A DNA stretch of 64,000 nucleotides from Pseudomonas sp. 8AS. Lineage in GTDB: Bacteria > Pseudomonadota > Gammaproteobacteria > Pseudomonadales > Pseudomonadaceae. Each line of letters begins with the position of its first letter. Positions within the stretch are counted from its first letter, which is position 1. The notes under the pieces were generated by a model. It ran no database searches and had not been told where the DNA came from. It was given only the letters and a program-made list of their open reading frames with translations. The DNA lies in NCBI RefSeq assembly GCF_902506505.1, contig NZ_LR733406.1, positions 3,614,904-3,678,903 of the forward strand. Direction: 5' to 3'. The translations under genes and the position numbers were made by a program. Positions 12,009-21,533 of the stretch are shown here, piece by piece.

Positions 12009-13232
12009 ATGGACATCCAAGCATTAGAAAATCCATTACAGCCAGCGCCGGAAGTAACGTGCGGGAAAGTAACGGTCGAGGCCAGCCCGCATTTCGGCAT
12101 GGCCCCCAGGATTTGGGCCAGCAGCGCAGTAGTCGCACTCGCCCTTGCTGTTGTCCCCTCGCTCGTGTACGCCAAAGACGCCGTGCGCGTAACGGTTGAG
12201 GGGGTTGACGGAGGTACGGTGGTACAAAACGGCGCATTCCAGACACCCGGTACTTTCGCCGTCGGCACCGTGAAGATCGATTACCCGATCATCGGCATGC
12301 AGTTCCCAGCCGATGAGACGATCAAGCAGTTCCAGCTATGTCTCGATACCATCGAGGGCAAGAGCAAACCCGCCACCGCCTATCCCGCAGTGGTCGATCT
12401 AACCCAAGTGGGTACGCCGGACGTAAACCTTGCGCTTTCCCAATCCAGCCTCCAGTTCTCTGGCAGCGGATCTCTAGCATGCACCAACGTCACAGTTTCA
12501 GTGCCAGGTTTGGTCGCGAACGATCCTGACTTTCAGGAGGACGGCACCGAACTGGTTGCCAACCTGCAACTGGCAACCGGCCCACGCATTCACTTGGATA
12601 CGGTGACTACAGTAAAGATTCATCTGACCCTGGTGCACCCATCAGAAATTGCCTGCATTCGGCCGTTGCACATGGTCGCAAACAGCGGTCTAGACAGCAG
12701 CCTGAGCGATACAGGCATAACTCTTTCCGTAAATACCAAGACGTTTTTAAACACAAGCCACCAGGGACAGCACGTGGTGGCCCTGGTAAACACCTGCGCA
12801 GATGCGCGCACGGTAGGCCTCGACACAACCATCAATGCAAACTTTGAATTGCAAAGCGCAGCAGCGGTACAAACCACCACAAAAAACCAGCAGCCTGTAG
12901 ATATTCCGCAGCTGCTGGATGCCATCGCCCCGGATGACTTCGGCAACCCGAGCAGTAACATGTGCCTACCAAGTATTGGCATTCCAGGCATGCAGATGTT
13001 TGTCGTTAAGCAGCATATCAAGATGAAAAACTCTGCCGCTTACCCCGGGGCCCTAGGCTCTATGACCGATTGGTACTATGGCGACTTCACCTATGCCTCA
13101 CTGGCGCCGAATACCTGCGCAACACCCAGTCCATCGCCCGATGTAGACCCCAGCACAGGTGAGGTAAGCATTCCTATCAACGGAGTCACTTACAGCGGCC
13201 CCACCCCGCCGGACGATGAAACGGCCCCCTAA
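12009..13232 (+). CDS. Unrecognised exported protein (407 aa) with long N-terminal region
   Basis: I do not recognise this protein. Residues 1-30 are polar. Residues ~31-55 (MAPRIW then SSAVVALALAVVPSLVYAKD) form a hydrophobic segment ending in a plausible signal-peptidase site after YA. The rest is beta-rich and Thr/Val/Asn-rich with about six cysteines, fitting an extracytoplasmic fold. The C-terminus is Pro/Asp-rich (PSPSPDVDPSTGEV) and ends GPTPPDDETAP. The ATG at 12009 has AAGGCAGG 8 bp upstream. An internal ATG at 12099 gives a conventional signal peptide but lacks a clear site. GC and codon use are lower than in neighbours, suggesting acquisition. It stands alone and ends at a strong intrinsic terminator. 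Confidence 0.8.
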   Translation: MDIQALENPLQPAPEVTCGKVTVEASPHFGMAPRIWASSAVVALALAVVPSLVYAKDAVRVTVEGVDGGTVVQNGAFQTPGTFAVGTVKIDYPIIGMQFPADETIKQFQLCLDTIEGKSKPATAYPAVVDLTQVGTPDVNLALSQSSLQFSGSGSLACTNVTVSVPGLVANDPDFQEDGTELVANLQLATGPRIHLDTVTTVKIHLTLVHPSEIACIRPLHMVANSGLDSSLSDTGITLSVNTKTFLNTSHQGQHVVALVNTCADARTVGLDTTINANFELQSAAAVQTTTKNQQPVDIPQLLDAIAPDDFGNPSSNMCLPSIGIPGMQMFVVKQHIKMKNSAAYPGALGSMTDWYYGDFTYASLAPNTCATPSPSPDVDPSTGEVSIPINGVTYSGPTPPDDETAP

Positions 13233-13244
13233 TCGCCCCCCAAT

Positions 13245-13282
13245 GCAAATCGCCCAGAAAATTCTGGGCGATTTGCTTTTTT
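13245..13282 (+). terminator. Strong intrinsic terminator of the 12009 gene
   Basis: Perfect 15-bp arms GCAAATCGCCCAGAA and TTCTGGGCGATTTGC around a two-base loop, followed by six T. It lies 12 bp after the stop codon. Confidence 0.92.
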
Positions 13283-13451
13283 GCGCTGAGCAATTCAGCC
13301 CCCGCGCTCCCTCACCACCAACCGCTCCCGCGTCACCCCCAACGCATTCCAGGCTATCGACTCGACCTGCGGCTGTGGCATCCGGTAGGTGCCGGAGGGG
13401 GCGAGCCACAGTCAAGCCTCTTCCCCTTTCGAGGAGTCGCCACGCAGTTCG

Positions 13452-13916
13452 CTACTGGCAGAGCGAGCAGAGCTGGGCGTTCGGCGCCAGCTTGAAGAAC
13501 TCCTCGACCGGCAGCTGCACCAGGCTCTCGTGGTCACCGGCCTCCAGGTAGATGTCCGCCTGCCGGGTCAGCTCCGGGTCCACCAGCATGCTCATGCCGT
13601 AGGCCTCGCCCAGGGCCGGCACGGCGCCGCGCTCGCAGTCGCGGAACAGGCCGCCAAGGGACTGTTCGCTGGTCAGCTGCCAGCGCCACGGGCCCTTGTG
13701 CACCTTGCCCAAGTCCAGCAGCCGGTTGGCCGGGACCACGGCCATCAGGTAATGCCCGCGGCGATCGTCGAGGATCACCGGCTTGGCCATCTGCGCCGCG
13801 GGAATGCCGGCCTTGCGTGCCGACTCCAGGCTGGTGGCCGAGTGCGGGTGCTCGACCAGATCGTAATGACAGTCGGCCCGCCGCAAGCTGCGGGCCAGGG
13901 TTTCGGCCACATGCAT
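13452..13916 (-). CDS. YbaK/EbsC-family aminoacyl-tRNA deacylase
   Basis: A 154-residue YbaK/ProX-type editing domain. Such proteins hydrolyse mischarged aminoacyl-tRNA in trans. Visible features are the opening HVAETLARSLRRADCHYDLVEHPHSAT, AAQMAKPVILDDRRGHYLMAVVPA with the family's conserved Lys near residue 44, and the late GGLFRDCERGAVPALGEAYG. The ATG at 13916 is decided by a perfect GAGGAGGT 6-7 bp upstream. It has a CxxC pair close to the C-terminus (LCSLCQ). It is divergent from the MATE gene. The substrate tRNA cannot be assigned. Confidence 0.87.
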   Translation of the reverse strand: MHVAETLARSLRRADCHYDLVEHPHSATSLESARKAGIPAAQMAKPVILDDRRGHYLMAVVPANRLLDLGKVHKGPWRWQLTSEQSLGGLFRDCERGAVPALGEAYGMSMLVDPELTRQADIYLEAGDHESLVQLPVEEFFKLAPNAQLCSLCQ

Positions 13917-14058
13917 GATCCACCTCCTCGGCCGCCAGTACGGGCGGCACCGATAAGCCAAGTCTAGTCGCCGGCCCTCGCCCGCGACCCCGCACGGCAG
14001 AAACACTTGCTGCTATCAGGGCCCGTCGATAGTCGCGAACAGGCTATACGCGCCTGGC

Positions 14059-14064
14059 TATAAT
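14059..14064 (+). promoter_or_regulatory. Candidate sigma-70 -10 element (TATAAT) of the MATE gene
   Basis: A consensus TATAAT in the context TGGCTATAATCG, 22 bp before the ATG at 14087. No good -35 is visible at 17 bp. The same GGCTATAATC core precedes retS (36861). Confidence 0.5.
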
Positions 14065-14086
14065 CGCCCCTTTGCCCGGTACCGCG

Positions 14087-15433
14087 ATGTCCGCCCTGCT
14101 CGACGCCTGGCGCCACGCTCCGACCCACCGGCGGGTCTGGGCCCTGGCCGCGCCGATGATCCTCTCCAACCTGTCGGTGCCGCTGGTGGCCCTGGTCGAC
14201 AGCGCCGTGGTCGGCCACCTGCCGCATGCCCACCAGCTCGCCGCGGTGGCGGTCGGCGCCAGCCTGTACACCCTGCTGGTATGGACCTGCGGCTTCCTGC
14301 GCATGGGCAGCACCGGCTTCGCCGCCCAGGCCTGCGGCCGCGGCGAGGGCGGCGCCCTGCGCCAGGTGCTGCTGCAGGGCCTGCTGCTGGCCGGCGGCCT
14401 GGCCCTGCTGCTCGGCCTGCTGGCCGTGCCGCTGAGCGAGCGGGCGCTGGCCCTGATGCGCCCCTCGGCGCAGCTGCAGCAGCTGGCCGGCGAATTCTTC
14501 CGCACCCGCCTGCTCGGCCTGCCGGCGGCGCTGGCCAGCTATGCCCTGATCGGCTGGCTGCTGGGCACGCAGAATGCCCGCGCACCGCTGGCCATGCTGC
14601 TCACCACCAACCTGCTCAACGTGCTGCTGGCGCTGTGGTTCGTCCTCGGCCTGGAATGGGGCGTGCTGGGCGCCGCCCGCGCCGCGGTGATCGCCGAATG
14701 GAGCGGCTGCCTGCTCGGCCTGGCACTGACCCGCCAGGCCCTGCGCCACCATCCGGGCCGCGCGCAGTGGGCCGCGCTGCGCCGCTGGGCGAGCTGGCGA
14801 CCGCTGCTGGCGGTCAACCGCGACATCCTGATCCGTACCCTGGCCCTGCAGCTGGTGTTCTTCCTGATCACCGTGCAGGGCACCCGCCTGGGCGATGCCA
14901 CGGTGGCGGCCAACGCCCTGCTGCTCAACGGCCTGCTGCTCACCGCGCATGCCCTGGATGGTCTGGCCCACGCCGTGGAGGCGCTGTGCGGGCACGCCAT
15001 CGGCGCCGGCGACCGCGCCGCGCTGCGCCGCGCGCTGGTGGTCGCCGGCGGCTGGTCGCTGCTGGCCAGCCTGGTATTCGCCCTGTTCTTCCTCGGCGCC
15101 GGCCCGGCGTTCATCGCCCTGCAGAGCGATATCGCCAGCGTGCGGCAAGTGGCGAGCGGCTACCTGCCCTACCTCGCCGCGCTGCCGTTGCTGGCGGTGT
15201 GGAGCTACCTGCTCGACGGCCTGTTCATCGGCGCCACGCGGGCGCGGGAAATGCGCAACGCCATGCTCCTCAGCGTGGCCCTGGCCCTGCCGCTGGGCTG
15301 GCTGCTGCAGGGCCTGGGCAATCACGGTCTGTGGCTGGCCTTCCTATGCTTTATGCTGCTCAGGAGCCTGAGCCTCGGCGCCCTGGCCTGGCGCCTGCAG
15401 CGTGACGACGCCTGGTTCGCCGCCACTCACTAA
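14087..15433 (+). CDS. MATE family efflux transporter (DinF subfamily)
   Basis: A 448-residue protein with about 12 transmembrane helices and MATE/DinF hallmarks: LAAPMILSNLSVPLVALVDSAVVGHL at the start and GFLRMGSTGFAAQACGRG near residue 72. It exports cationic or organic compounds using an ion gradient; the substrate is unknown. I prefer the ATG at 14087 over a TTG at 14072. A TATAAT box lies 22 bp upstream. The gene is followed 11 bp later by the diguanylate cyclase and may be co-transcribed with it. Confidence 0.92.
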   Translation: MSALLDAWRHAPTHRRVWALAAPMILSNLSVPLVALVDSAVVGHLPHAHQLAAVAVGASLYTLLVWTCGFLRMGSTGFAAQACGRGEGGALRQVLLQGLLLAGGLALLLGLLAVPLSERALALMRPSAQLQQLAGEFFRTRLLGLPAALASYALIGWLLGTQNARAPLAMLLTTNLLNVLLALWFVLGLEWGVLGAARAAVIAEWSGCLLGLALTRQALRHHPGRAQWAALRRWASWRPLLAVNRDILIRTLALQLVFFLITVQGTRLGDATVAANALLLNGLLLTAHALDGLAHAVEALCGHAIGAGDRAALRRALVVAGGWSLLASLVFALFFLGAGPAFIALQSDIASVRQVASGYLPYLAALPLLAVWSYLLDGLFIGATRAREMRNAMLLSVALALPLGWLLQGLGNHGLWLAFLCFMLLRSLSLGALAWRLQRDDAWFAATH

Positions 15434-15444
15434 CGGAGTATCCG

Positions 15445-16482
15445 ATGCTGTCCGCCCCCTGCCCGCCCGATGAAGCCATCCGCCAACGGGCCCTGGATGA
15501 CCTGGAACTGCTCGACACGCCCGCCGAGCTGTATCTCGACACCCTGGTGCGCCTGACCCGCGAGCTGTTTCAGGTGGATAGCGTGCTGATCAGCCTGATC
15601 GACCGCGACCGCCAGTGGTTCAAGGCGCGCATCGGTCTGGAGGTGGCACAGACCCCGCGCGACATTTCCTTCTGCGGCCATGCCGTGGCGGCGCGCAGCC
15701 CGCTGGTGGTGGAGGACGCCCGGCTGGACCCGCGCTTCGCCGACAACCCGCTGGTGACGGGTGCGCCCTTCATTCGCTTCTATGCCGGCCAGCCGCTCTA
15801 CAGCCTGGACCAACAGCCGATCGGCACGCTCTGCCTGCTGCACTCGCAGCCACGCGGCCTCACGCCTGAGGAGGGCCAGCGCCTGCGCGACCTGGCCACC
15901 CTGGTCGAGGGGTACCTGCATCTGCGCACGCTCGGCCAGCAGGCGCAACGGCTGCGCCAGGCGGTCAGCCGTGAACAGCGCAAGGCGCTGATCGACCCGC
16001 TGACCCAGCTGTGGAACCGTGCCGGACTCCAGCAGTTCTACGCCCGCGAGCAGGCCGCGGCCGGCGAACAGGGCCTGCAGCTGGCGCTGATCTATTGCGA
16101 CCTCGACCACTTCAAGCGGGTCAACGACCAGTTCGGCCACGCCGGCGGCGACCAGGTGCTGTGGCAGAGCGCGCGGCGCATGAGTGCGGCCCTGCGCCCG
16201 AACGATGTGCTGGTGCGCCTGGGTGGCGAGGAGTTCATTGCCCTGGTCAGCGTGCATGACGCCGGCGAACTGCACGGCATCGCCGAGCGCATGCGCCAGA
16301 CCCTTGGCGGCACGCCGATGAGCGTCGGCCAGCACAGCCTGACGGTGACCGCCAGCCTGGGCACCGCCATCGCCGCCGCGGGGGAAGCGCAGGCCACGCT
16401 ACTGGAGCGCGCCGACAGCGCGCTGTACCTTGCCAAGCAACAGGGCCGCGACAGAACGGTCCACGCCAGCCACCCGCACTGA
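15445..16482 (+). CDS. Diguanylate cyclase, GAF-GGDEF
   Basis: A 345-residue soluble protein. Residues ~15-160 form a GAF domain (FCGHAVAARSPLVVEDARLD and PIGTLCLL). Residues ~175-340 form a GGDEF domain with an intact active site GGEEF at 260-264 and an RxxD inhibitory site (RPND, 251-254) five residues before it. It should make c-di-GMP from two GTP under product inhibition, with the GAF domain sensing an unknown ligand. ACGGAG lies 8 bp upstream of the start. It follows the MATE gene closely. Confidence 0.94.
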   Translation: MLSAPCPPDEAIRQRALDDLELLDTPAELYLDTLVRLTRELFQVDSVLISLIDRDRQWFKARIGLEVAQTPRDISFCGHAVAARSPLVVEDARLDPRFADNPLVTGAPFIRFYAGQPLYSLDQQPIGTLCLLHSQPRGLTPEEGQRLRDLATLVEGYLHLRTLGQQAQRLRQAVSREQRKALIDPLTQLWNRAGLQQFYAREQAAAGEQGLQLALIYCDLDHFKRVNDQFGHAGGDQVLWQSARRMSAALRPNDVLVRLGGEEFIALVSVHDAGELHGIAERMRQTLGGTPMSVGQHSLTVTASLGTAIAAAGEAQATLLERADSALYLAKQQGRDRTVHASHPH

Positions 16483-16491
16483 GGAATGCCC

Positions 16492-16950
16492 ATGGCCGAT
16501 GCCATTGCCGCCAGCCTGCACTACCTGTCGATCTTCATCCTGTTCGCCCTGCTCACCAGCGAGCACATCCTGTTCAAGCCGGAGCTGGATGCCGCCACCG
16601 CGCGGCGCCTGCAGCGCATCGACATCGCCTATGGCATCAGCGCCGGCCTGGTGCTGCTGACCGGCGCGGTACGCGTGCTGTGGTACGGCAAGGGCCTGGA
16701 CTACTACCTGCACAACGGCCTGTTCCACGCCAAGGTCGGCCTGTTCCTGCTGGTCGGCCTGCTCTCGGCGCTGCCGACGCTGACCTTCTTCAACTGGCGC
16801 AACGACCTGCTGGCCGGCCGGGCGCCGCAGATCAGCCCGGCCAACGCCCGCCGCACGATCCTGGTGATCCGCCTGGAGCTGTTGCTGCTGCTGGCCATGC
16901 CGGTGCTGGCCAGCCTGATGGCGCGCGGGGTCGGCATGTTCGCTGGGTGA
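16492..16950 (+). CDS. DUF2214 family integral membrane protein
   Basis: A 152-residue protein with four predicted helices and the family's typical features: LHYLSIFILFALLTSEHILF at the N-terminus, RIDIAYGISAGLVLLTGAVRV, and a central HNGLFHAKVGLFLLVGLLSALPTL. The function of DUF2214 is unknown. I chose the ATG at 16492 because GAGGA then has a 6-bp spacer; for the ATG at 16486 it would abut the codon. It lies 9 bp after the cyclase gene. It converges with speA, and a terminator lies between them. Confidence 0.85.
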   Translation: MADAIAASLHYLSIFILFALLTSEHILFKPELDAATARRLQRIDIAYGISAGLVLLTGAVRVLWYGKGLDYYLHNGLFHAKVGLFLLVGLLSALPTLTFFNWRNDLLAGRAPQISPANARRTILVIRLELLLLLAMPVLASLMARGVGMFAG

Positions 16951-16972
16951 GCGGCGCCCCTGGGCAGACAGC

Positions 16973-16997
16973 AAAAAGCCCGGCCGAGGCCGGGCTT
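16973..16997 (-). terminator. Intrinsic terminator of speA
   Basis: Arms AGCCCGGCC and GGCCGGGCT with a two-base loop. On the minus strand the stem is followed by TTTTT, so it terminates speA. It may also slow plus-strand transcripts. Confidence 0.85.
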
Positions 16998-17015
16998 CCG
17001 CTTGCCGTGGCGCGC

Positions 17016-18929
17016 TTACGACGACAGGTAGGACGAGCGGGTCAGGCCCAGGCGCAGGGCATCCAGGTACTGGGTGCGCTCACGGGCGCTGAGCTTGGCG
17101 CCGGCCACCTTGTCGCGGTAGTAGGTCATCAGCTCCTCGGGCGACAGGTGCACGTAGCGCAGCATGTCCTCGATGGTGTCGTGGGTCTCGATGCCGGCGT
17201 GGTACACGCTGCCATCCGGGTGCTGGTAGATGTTCACCGAGTCGGTGTCGCCGAACAGGTTGTGCATGTCGCCGAGGATTTCCTGGTAGGCGCCGACCAG
17301 AAACACGCCCAGCAGGTAGTCCTCGCCTTCGCGCACTTCATGCACCGGCAGGCTGGTCTCGATCGACTGCTCGTCGACGTACTGCTTGATCTTGCCGTCC
17401 GAGTCGCAGGTCAGGTCCTGCAGCACGGCGCGGCGCAGCGGCTCCTCGTCGAGGCGGTGCAGCGGCAGGATCGGCAGGATCTGGCCGATGGCCCAGGTGT
17501 CCGGCAGGCTCTGGAACACCGAGAAGTTGCAGATGTACTTGTCCGCCAGCTTGTCGTTGAGTTCGTCGAGCACCTGGCGGTGCGAGCGCTGGCGGGCCTT
17601 CAGCGAGGTGTGCAGGCGCCGGCACACGGCGAAGTAGCACTGCTCGGCCAGGGCCTTCTGGGTCAGGCTGAGCTTGCCGTCGGCGTACTGCGCGGCCACG
17701 TCGCTCATGTAGTGGGTGGCGCGCCAGTAGGTCTCGGTGACCATCTCGATATCGGTGGGGCCGAGCAGGTCGACCAGCCACTGCACGGTCTCCGGCAGGC
17801 TGGCCTTGTCCTCAATCAGCGGCACCTCGTCGTTGTGCCGCTCGACATCGGTGACCTGCATCACCAGCACCGCGTGGTGGGCGCTCAGCGCCCGGCCGCT
17901 CTCGGAGAAGATGTGCGGGTGCGGCAGGCCCTGGGCGTCGCAGAACTCCTTGAGCATGCCGACCACCACGCCGGCGTAGTCGTCCATGTCGTAGTTGATC
18001 GAGCTGGCGTTGCGCGAATGGGTGCCGTCGTAGTCCACGCCGAGGCCGCCGCCGACGTCGATGTGGTCGACCGGCAGGCCCAGGCCGCGCAGCTCGCCGT
18101 AGTAGCGGATGGCTTCCTTGAAGCCGTGCTGGTAGTCGGCCAGGTTGGCGATCTGCGAGCCCATGTGGAAGTGCAGCAGGCGGATGCCCTGGTCCAGCTT
18201 GGCCGCGCGGAAACGCTCGATCACCGACAGCAGCTGCGCCGCGGACAGGCCGAACTTGGACTTCTCGCCGCCGGTGTCGGCCCACTTCGAGGAGGCCAGC
18301 GAGGACAGGCGCACGCGCAGGCCGATCTGCGGGGCGACCTTGAGCTCGGCCGCCTCGTCGATGACGAACTGCACCTCGGATTCCTTCTCGATGACGATGA
18401 ACACGTTATGGCCGAGCTTCTGCCCCATCAGCGCCAGGCGGATGAACTCGCGGTCCTTGTAGCCGTTGCAGACGATGGTGCCGCCCTTCGGCGCCAGGGC
18501 CAGCACGGCCATCAGCTCGGGCTTGGAGCCGGCTTCCAGGCCGATGGACACGTCCTGGGTGGCGATGATGTTTTCCACCACCGCTTCCTGCTGGTTGACC
18601 TTGATCGGGTACAGCGCGGTGTAGCGGCTCTGGTATTCCAGGCGCGCGATATTGGCGTCGAAGGCGCCGGTCAGCTGGCGCACGCGGTGCTGCAGGATGT
18701 CCGGGAAGCGCACCAGCAGCGGCAGCGACAGGCCGCTCTGGCGCAGGCCGTCGAGCTGGGCGTAGAGGTCGATCGGTGCGCTGTCCGGGCCGTTGGGACG
18801 GACCTCGACCCGACCGGCGTCGTTGATCGCGAAAAAGCCGGCGCCCCAGTGGCGAATGCCATACACGCTGCGGCTGTCCGCAACGGTCCACTGGCTGCCG
18901 TCGTCTTTGCGTGTGCGTCTTGCGGCCAT
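17016..18929 (-). CDS. speA: Biosynthetic arginine decarboxylase SpeA
   Basis: A 637-residue PLP enzyme of the alanine-racemase-fold decarboxylases that converts arginine to agmatine, the first step of this putrescine route. Visible features: the N-terminal [21 protein letters not shown], the PLP-lysine segment [10 protein letters not shown] (~100), the glycine-rich [13 protein letters not shown] (~300) and [19 protein letters not shown] near the C-terminus. The length is typical. The ATG at 18929 ([10 protein letters not shown]) is favoured by GGGAGACC upstream; an in-frame ATG 24 bp further out lacks a site. It is followed by a strong terminator. Confidence 0.97.
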   Translation of the reverse strand: MAARRTRKDDGSQWTVADSRSVYGIRHWGAGFFAINDAGRVEVRPNGPDSAPIDLYAQLDGLRQSGLSLPLLVRFPDILQHRVRQLTGAFDANIARLEYQSRYTALYPIKVNQQEAVVENIIATQDVSIGLEAGSKPELMAVLALAPKGGTIVCNGYKDREFIRLALMGQKLGHNVFIVIEKESEVQFVIDEAAELKVAPQIGLRVRLSSLASSKWADTGGEKSKFGLSAAQLLSVIERFRAAKLDQGIRLLHFHMGSQIANLADYQHGFKEAIRYYGELRGLGLPVDHIDVGGGLGVDYDGTHSRNASSINYDMDDYAGVVVGMLKEFCDAQGLPHPHIFSESGRALSAHHAVLVMQVTDVERHNDEVPLIEDKASLPETVQWLVDLLGPTDIEMVTETYWRATHYMSDVAAQYADGKLSLTQKALAEQCYFAVCRRLHTSLKARQRSHRQVLDELNDKLADKYICNFSVFQSLPDTWAIGQILPILPLHRLDEEPLRRAVLQDLTCDSDGKIKQYVDEQSIETSLPVHEVREGEDYLLGVFLVGAYQEILGDMHNLFGDTDSVNIYQHPDGSVYHAGIETHDTIEDMLRYVHLSPEELMTYYRDKVAGAKLSARERTQYLDALRLGLTRSSYLSS

Positions 18930-19050
18930 CGAGGTCTCCCTATAGCGAGTCAAAGCTGCAGCTCCCTGGGAGCGCAGGTGTAAGGCATGGATATGACGAT
19001 TACAGGTACATGGACTGCACCCGTATGAGAGAAGTTTAGAAAGCCCCGGC

Positions 19051-19422
19051 TCAGCCGCCGGACTTCTTGGCCTTGAAACCGCGCTTGGCGAGTTCTTCGA
19101 GGAGCAGCTCGACCATGTCGCCCTGGATCTCGATGACCCCGTCCTTCAGCCCGCCGCCGCAGCCGCAGCGTTTCTTCAGGGCGCTGGCCAGCTCCTTGAG
19201 CTCGGCCTCGGCCAGCGGCACGCCGCTGACGGTGGTGACGGTCTTGCCGCCGCGGCCCTTGGTTTCCCGGCGCACGCGAGCGATGCCGTCGCCGGCGGGC
19301 AGCTGGCTCTGCTTGCAGATGCAGGCAGCCACAGGCTGGCCGCAGTCGGGGCAATGCCGACCGCTGTCGGTGGAATAGACGAGACCGCCCAGGGCGGTAA
19401 ACGACGAAGCTTTCTTGACCAC
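19051..19422 (-). CDS. yciH: SUI1/eIF1-family translation initiation factor homologue YciH
   Basis: A 123-residue protein. It has an N-terminal CPDC...CIC zinc-ribbon-like segment (residues ~24-36), then the SUI1 domain with [18 protein letters not shown] and the basic, Cys-rich [17 protein letters not shown]. Bacterial YciH proteins bind the ribosome and influence start-site fidelity. The start is GTG at 19422, supported by AGAGGA 8 bp upstream. It lies upstream of speA on the same strand, 121 bp away, in the order known from P. aeruginosa. Confidence 0.93.
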   Translation of the reverse strand: MVKKASSFTALGGLVYSTDSGRHCPDCGQPVAACICKQSQLPAGDGIARVRRETKGRGGKTVTTVSGVPLAEAELKELASALKKRCGCGGGLKDGVIEIQGDMVELLLEELAKRGFKAKKSGG

Positions 19423-19675
19423 CGGCTTTTCCTCTTGGGTTGGTCAGGATAGCGACTGGCTGACAGGCGTCAGCCGCGAGGCCCCACTCAGGCAGGGGCA
19501 GCGCAGCCGGGCTGGGGGCCCGGCTTCAAAGGTCGCGCAGTGTAGCGGCAAAGATCGCCCTTGCTAAGTGCGAAATTGCGCCATTGATCGATGGATTGGC
19601 GACGCCGTGCGGCATCCCGCACAAGGCTGTCTTGAAATACTGCACAAAGCCAGGCGCGGCAGGGGTTGCAGCGGT

Positions 19676-20272
19676 TCAGGCGAGGCTGGCCAGGTAGCTG
19701 CGCAGCGCCTGCAGCGAGTCGGGGCAGAACGGCTTGGTCTCGACCTCGCGCAGCACCTGTGGCAACGGCAGAAAGCGTGCCTCCAGCACTTCCTCCGGCT
19801 GCAGCAGCAGCGGCGCATCGGAGACCGCCGAGAACACCGCGCACCACAGGCGGTTGTCCGGCTGGTCGAAGAAGAAGCGCTGGTGCTCGCGCAGCTCGGC
19901 GCCGGCGATGCCCAGTTCCTCGTGCAGTTCGCGGGCGGCCGATTCGGCGTAGCTCTCGCCCGCACCGACCATGCCGCCGGCCGCCACGTCCCAGTAGCCG
20001 GGATAGAGGGCCTTGCTCAGGGTGCGCCGATGCACGCACAGCTCGCCGGCGGAGTTGAACAGCAGGATGAAGGTGCCGCGACCGATCAGTCCGCGCTCGC
20101 GCAGCTCGGCGCGCGGCAGGCTGCCGAGCAGCTGGTCGCGCTCGTCGACCCAGGCGATGCGCTCGGCATCGGAGGCGGCACGGTGCGCCGCCTCGCGGGC
20201 GGAAATCGCCACTGCCTCAACCCCCGCCCGGGTTGCTGGAGCAGCCGGACGCGGCGCGATCCCCGATCGCAC
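19676..20272 (-). CDS. NUDIX hydrolase (YfcD-like)
   Basis: A NUDIX-fold protein with the signature G(x)5Ex5(A)xRELxEELG visible as GGMVGAGESYAESAARELHEELGI. The surrounding RERGLIGRGTFILLFNSAGELCVHRR and KALYPGYWDVAAGG are typical of YfcD/isopentenyl-diphosphate-isomerase-like NUDIX proteins. The start is uncertain. The longest frame begins with GTG at 20272, 13 bp after the DUF2333 stop; a GTG at 20212 would give a product 20 residues shorter. Neither has a good ribosome-binding site. It is probably co-transcribed with the upstream DUF2333 gene. The substrate is unknown. Confidence 0.88.
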   Translation of the reverse strand: MRSGIAPRPAAPATRAGVEAVAISAREAAHRAASDAERIAWVDERDQLLGSLPRAELRERGLIGRGTFILLFNSAGELCVHRRTLSKALYPGYWDVAAGGMVGAGESYAESAARELHEELGIAGAELREHQRFFFDQPDNRLWCAVFSAVSDAPLLLQPEEVLEARFLPLPQVLREVETKPFCPDSLQALRSYLASLA

Positions 20273-20285
20273 AGGCAGGCATGGC

Positions 20286-21353
20286 TCAGCCCTGGGTCAG
20301 CAGGGTGCGCAGGTCGATGATCGCCGCGTTGGCCCGCGAGATGTAGTTGGCCATCACCAGCGAGTGGTTGGCCAGCACGCCGTAACCGCTGCCGTTGAGC
20401 ACCATCGGGCTCCACAGCGGCTCCTGCGCCGCCTCCAGCTCGCGGATGATCTGCCGCACGCTGACGGTGGCATTCTTCTTCGCCAGCACATCGGCGAAGT
20501 CCACCTCGATGGCGCGCAGCAGGTGCGACAGGGCCCAGGCCTGGCCGCGGGCCTCGTAGAACACGTTGTCGATCTGCATCCAGGGGGTCTTCACCTCCTC
20601 CTCGCTGACCGACGGCGCCTCGCCTTCGGCCGGCGCCGCGCCCGACAGGTCGGTATTCAGACGTACCCGGCCGACGCTGGCGGACAGGCGCTGGGACAGC
20701 GAACCGAGACGGGTGGCGACATCGCCCAGCCAGTTGTTGAGGTTGTCGGCGCGGGTATAGAACTGCGCATTGGGCTGGCCCGGATCAGCCAGGCGGGCCA
20801 GGTAGCGATCCAGCGACTTGATGCCCTCGACGTATTCCGATTCCGACGCCGGCAGCGCCCAGCTCTTGTTGTCGAAGTTGAAGCGCGGCTCGGCCTTGGC
20901 CAGATCCGGGTCTTCGGTGGACTGCGACTGGGAACGGGCGAAGTCCTTGCGCAGGGCACGCGACAGGTCGCGCACCTGCACCAGCACGCCGTATTCCCAG
21001 GCCGGCATGTTGTCCAGCCACAGGCCGGGCGGGGCGATGTCGTTGGACAGGTAGCCGCCGGGCTTGCCCAGCAGCGTGCCGGACACCTGCTTGAGGGTCT
21101 CCACCGTGGTGTAGCCGCTGACCAGCTTGCGCTGCGCCTGCTCGGCCGCCGCCTGGGCCTGTTGCTGCACCGGGAACAGCGCCGGTTCCTGGCTCCAGTA
21201 CCAGCCGACCAGCAGCGCGCCCAGCAGGTAGAGCGCCAGCAGGCTGCCCAGGGTGCGGCTCAGCCACAGGCCGCCGAAATAGCTGCGCACATCGTCCACC
21301 GAGTCATCGACGCTGCCGCGCAGGTCTTCTGTGCGTTTCTTCCAATCCAGCAT
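20286..21353 (-). CDS. DUF2333 family membrane-anchored protein
   Basis: A 355-residue protein with a short cytoplasmic N-terminus, one transmembrane helix (LGSLLALYLLGALLVGWYW, ~35-53) and a large alpha-helical periplasmic region. It is recognisable as DUF2333 by YTTVETLKQVSGTLLGKPGGYLSNDIAPP and the late RQIIRELEAAQEPLWSPMVLNGSGYG. The function is unknown. I favour the second Met (21353): AAGGA is 8 bp upstream of it but only 2 bp from the first ATG at 21359. It is divergent from gcbA and followed at once by the NUDIX gene. Confidence 0.9.
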   Translation of the reverse strand: MLDWKKRTEDLRGSVDDSVDDVRSYFGGLWLSRTLGSLLALYLLGALLVGWYWSQEPALFPVQQQAQAAAEQAQRKLVSGYTTVETLKQVSGTLLGKPGGYLSNDIAPPGLWLDNMPAWEYGVLVQVRDLSRALRKDFARSQSQSTEDPDLAKAEPRFNFDNKSWALPASESEYVEGIKSLDRYLARLADPGQPNAQFYTRADNLNNWLGDVATRLGSLSQRLSASVGRVRLNTDLSGAAPAEGEAPSVSEEEVKTPWMQIDNVFYEARGQAWALSHLLRAIEVDFADVLAKKNATVSVRQIIRELEAAQEPLWSPMVLNGSGYGVLANHSLVMANYISRANAAIIDLRTLLTQG

Positions 21354-21533
21354 GGTCATAATCCTTAAATCGTCTTGCCCAATTTACCGACCACGGCCCA
21401 GACCTGGGGGTTGCCGGCCGTGCACTATAAGTGAAGCCTAGGAGCAAACGCAGCGCCGCGGGAAGCCTGAAGGAACTAAAAGCGGGCAAATCCGCCAAAT
21501 GATGAAAGGTTGACGCCATATGATCGACGGCAG

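Noticed and set aside
16680..18983. Plus-strand frame of 767 codons opposite speA
   Set aside because: An antisense shadow of speA; the opposite strand encodes a canonical decarboxylase with terminator and ribosome-binding site.
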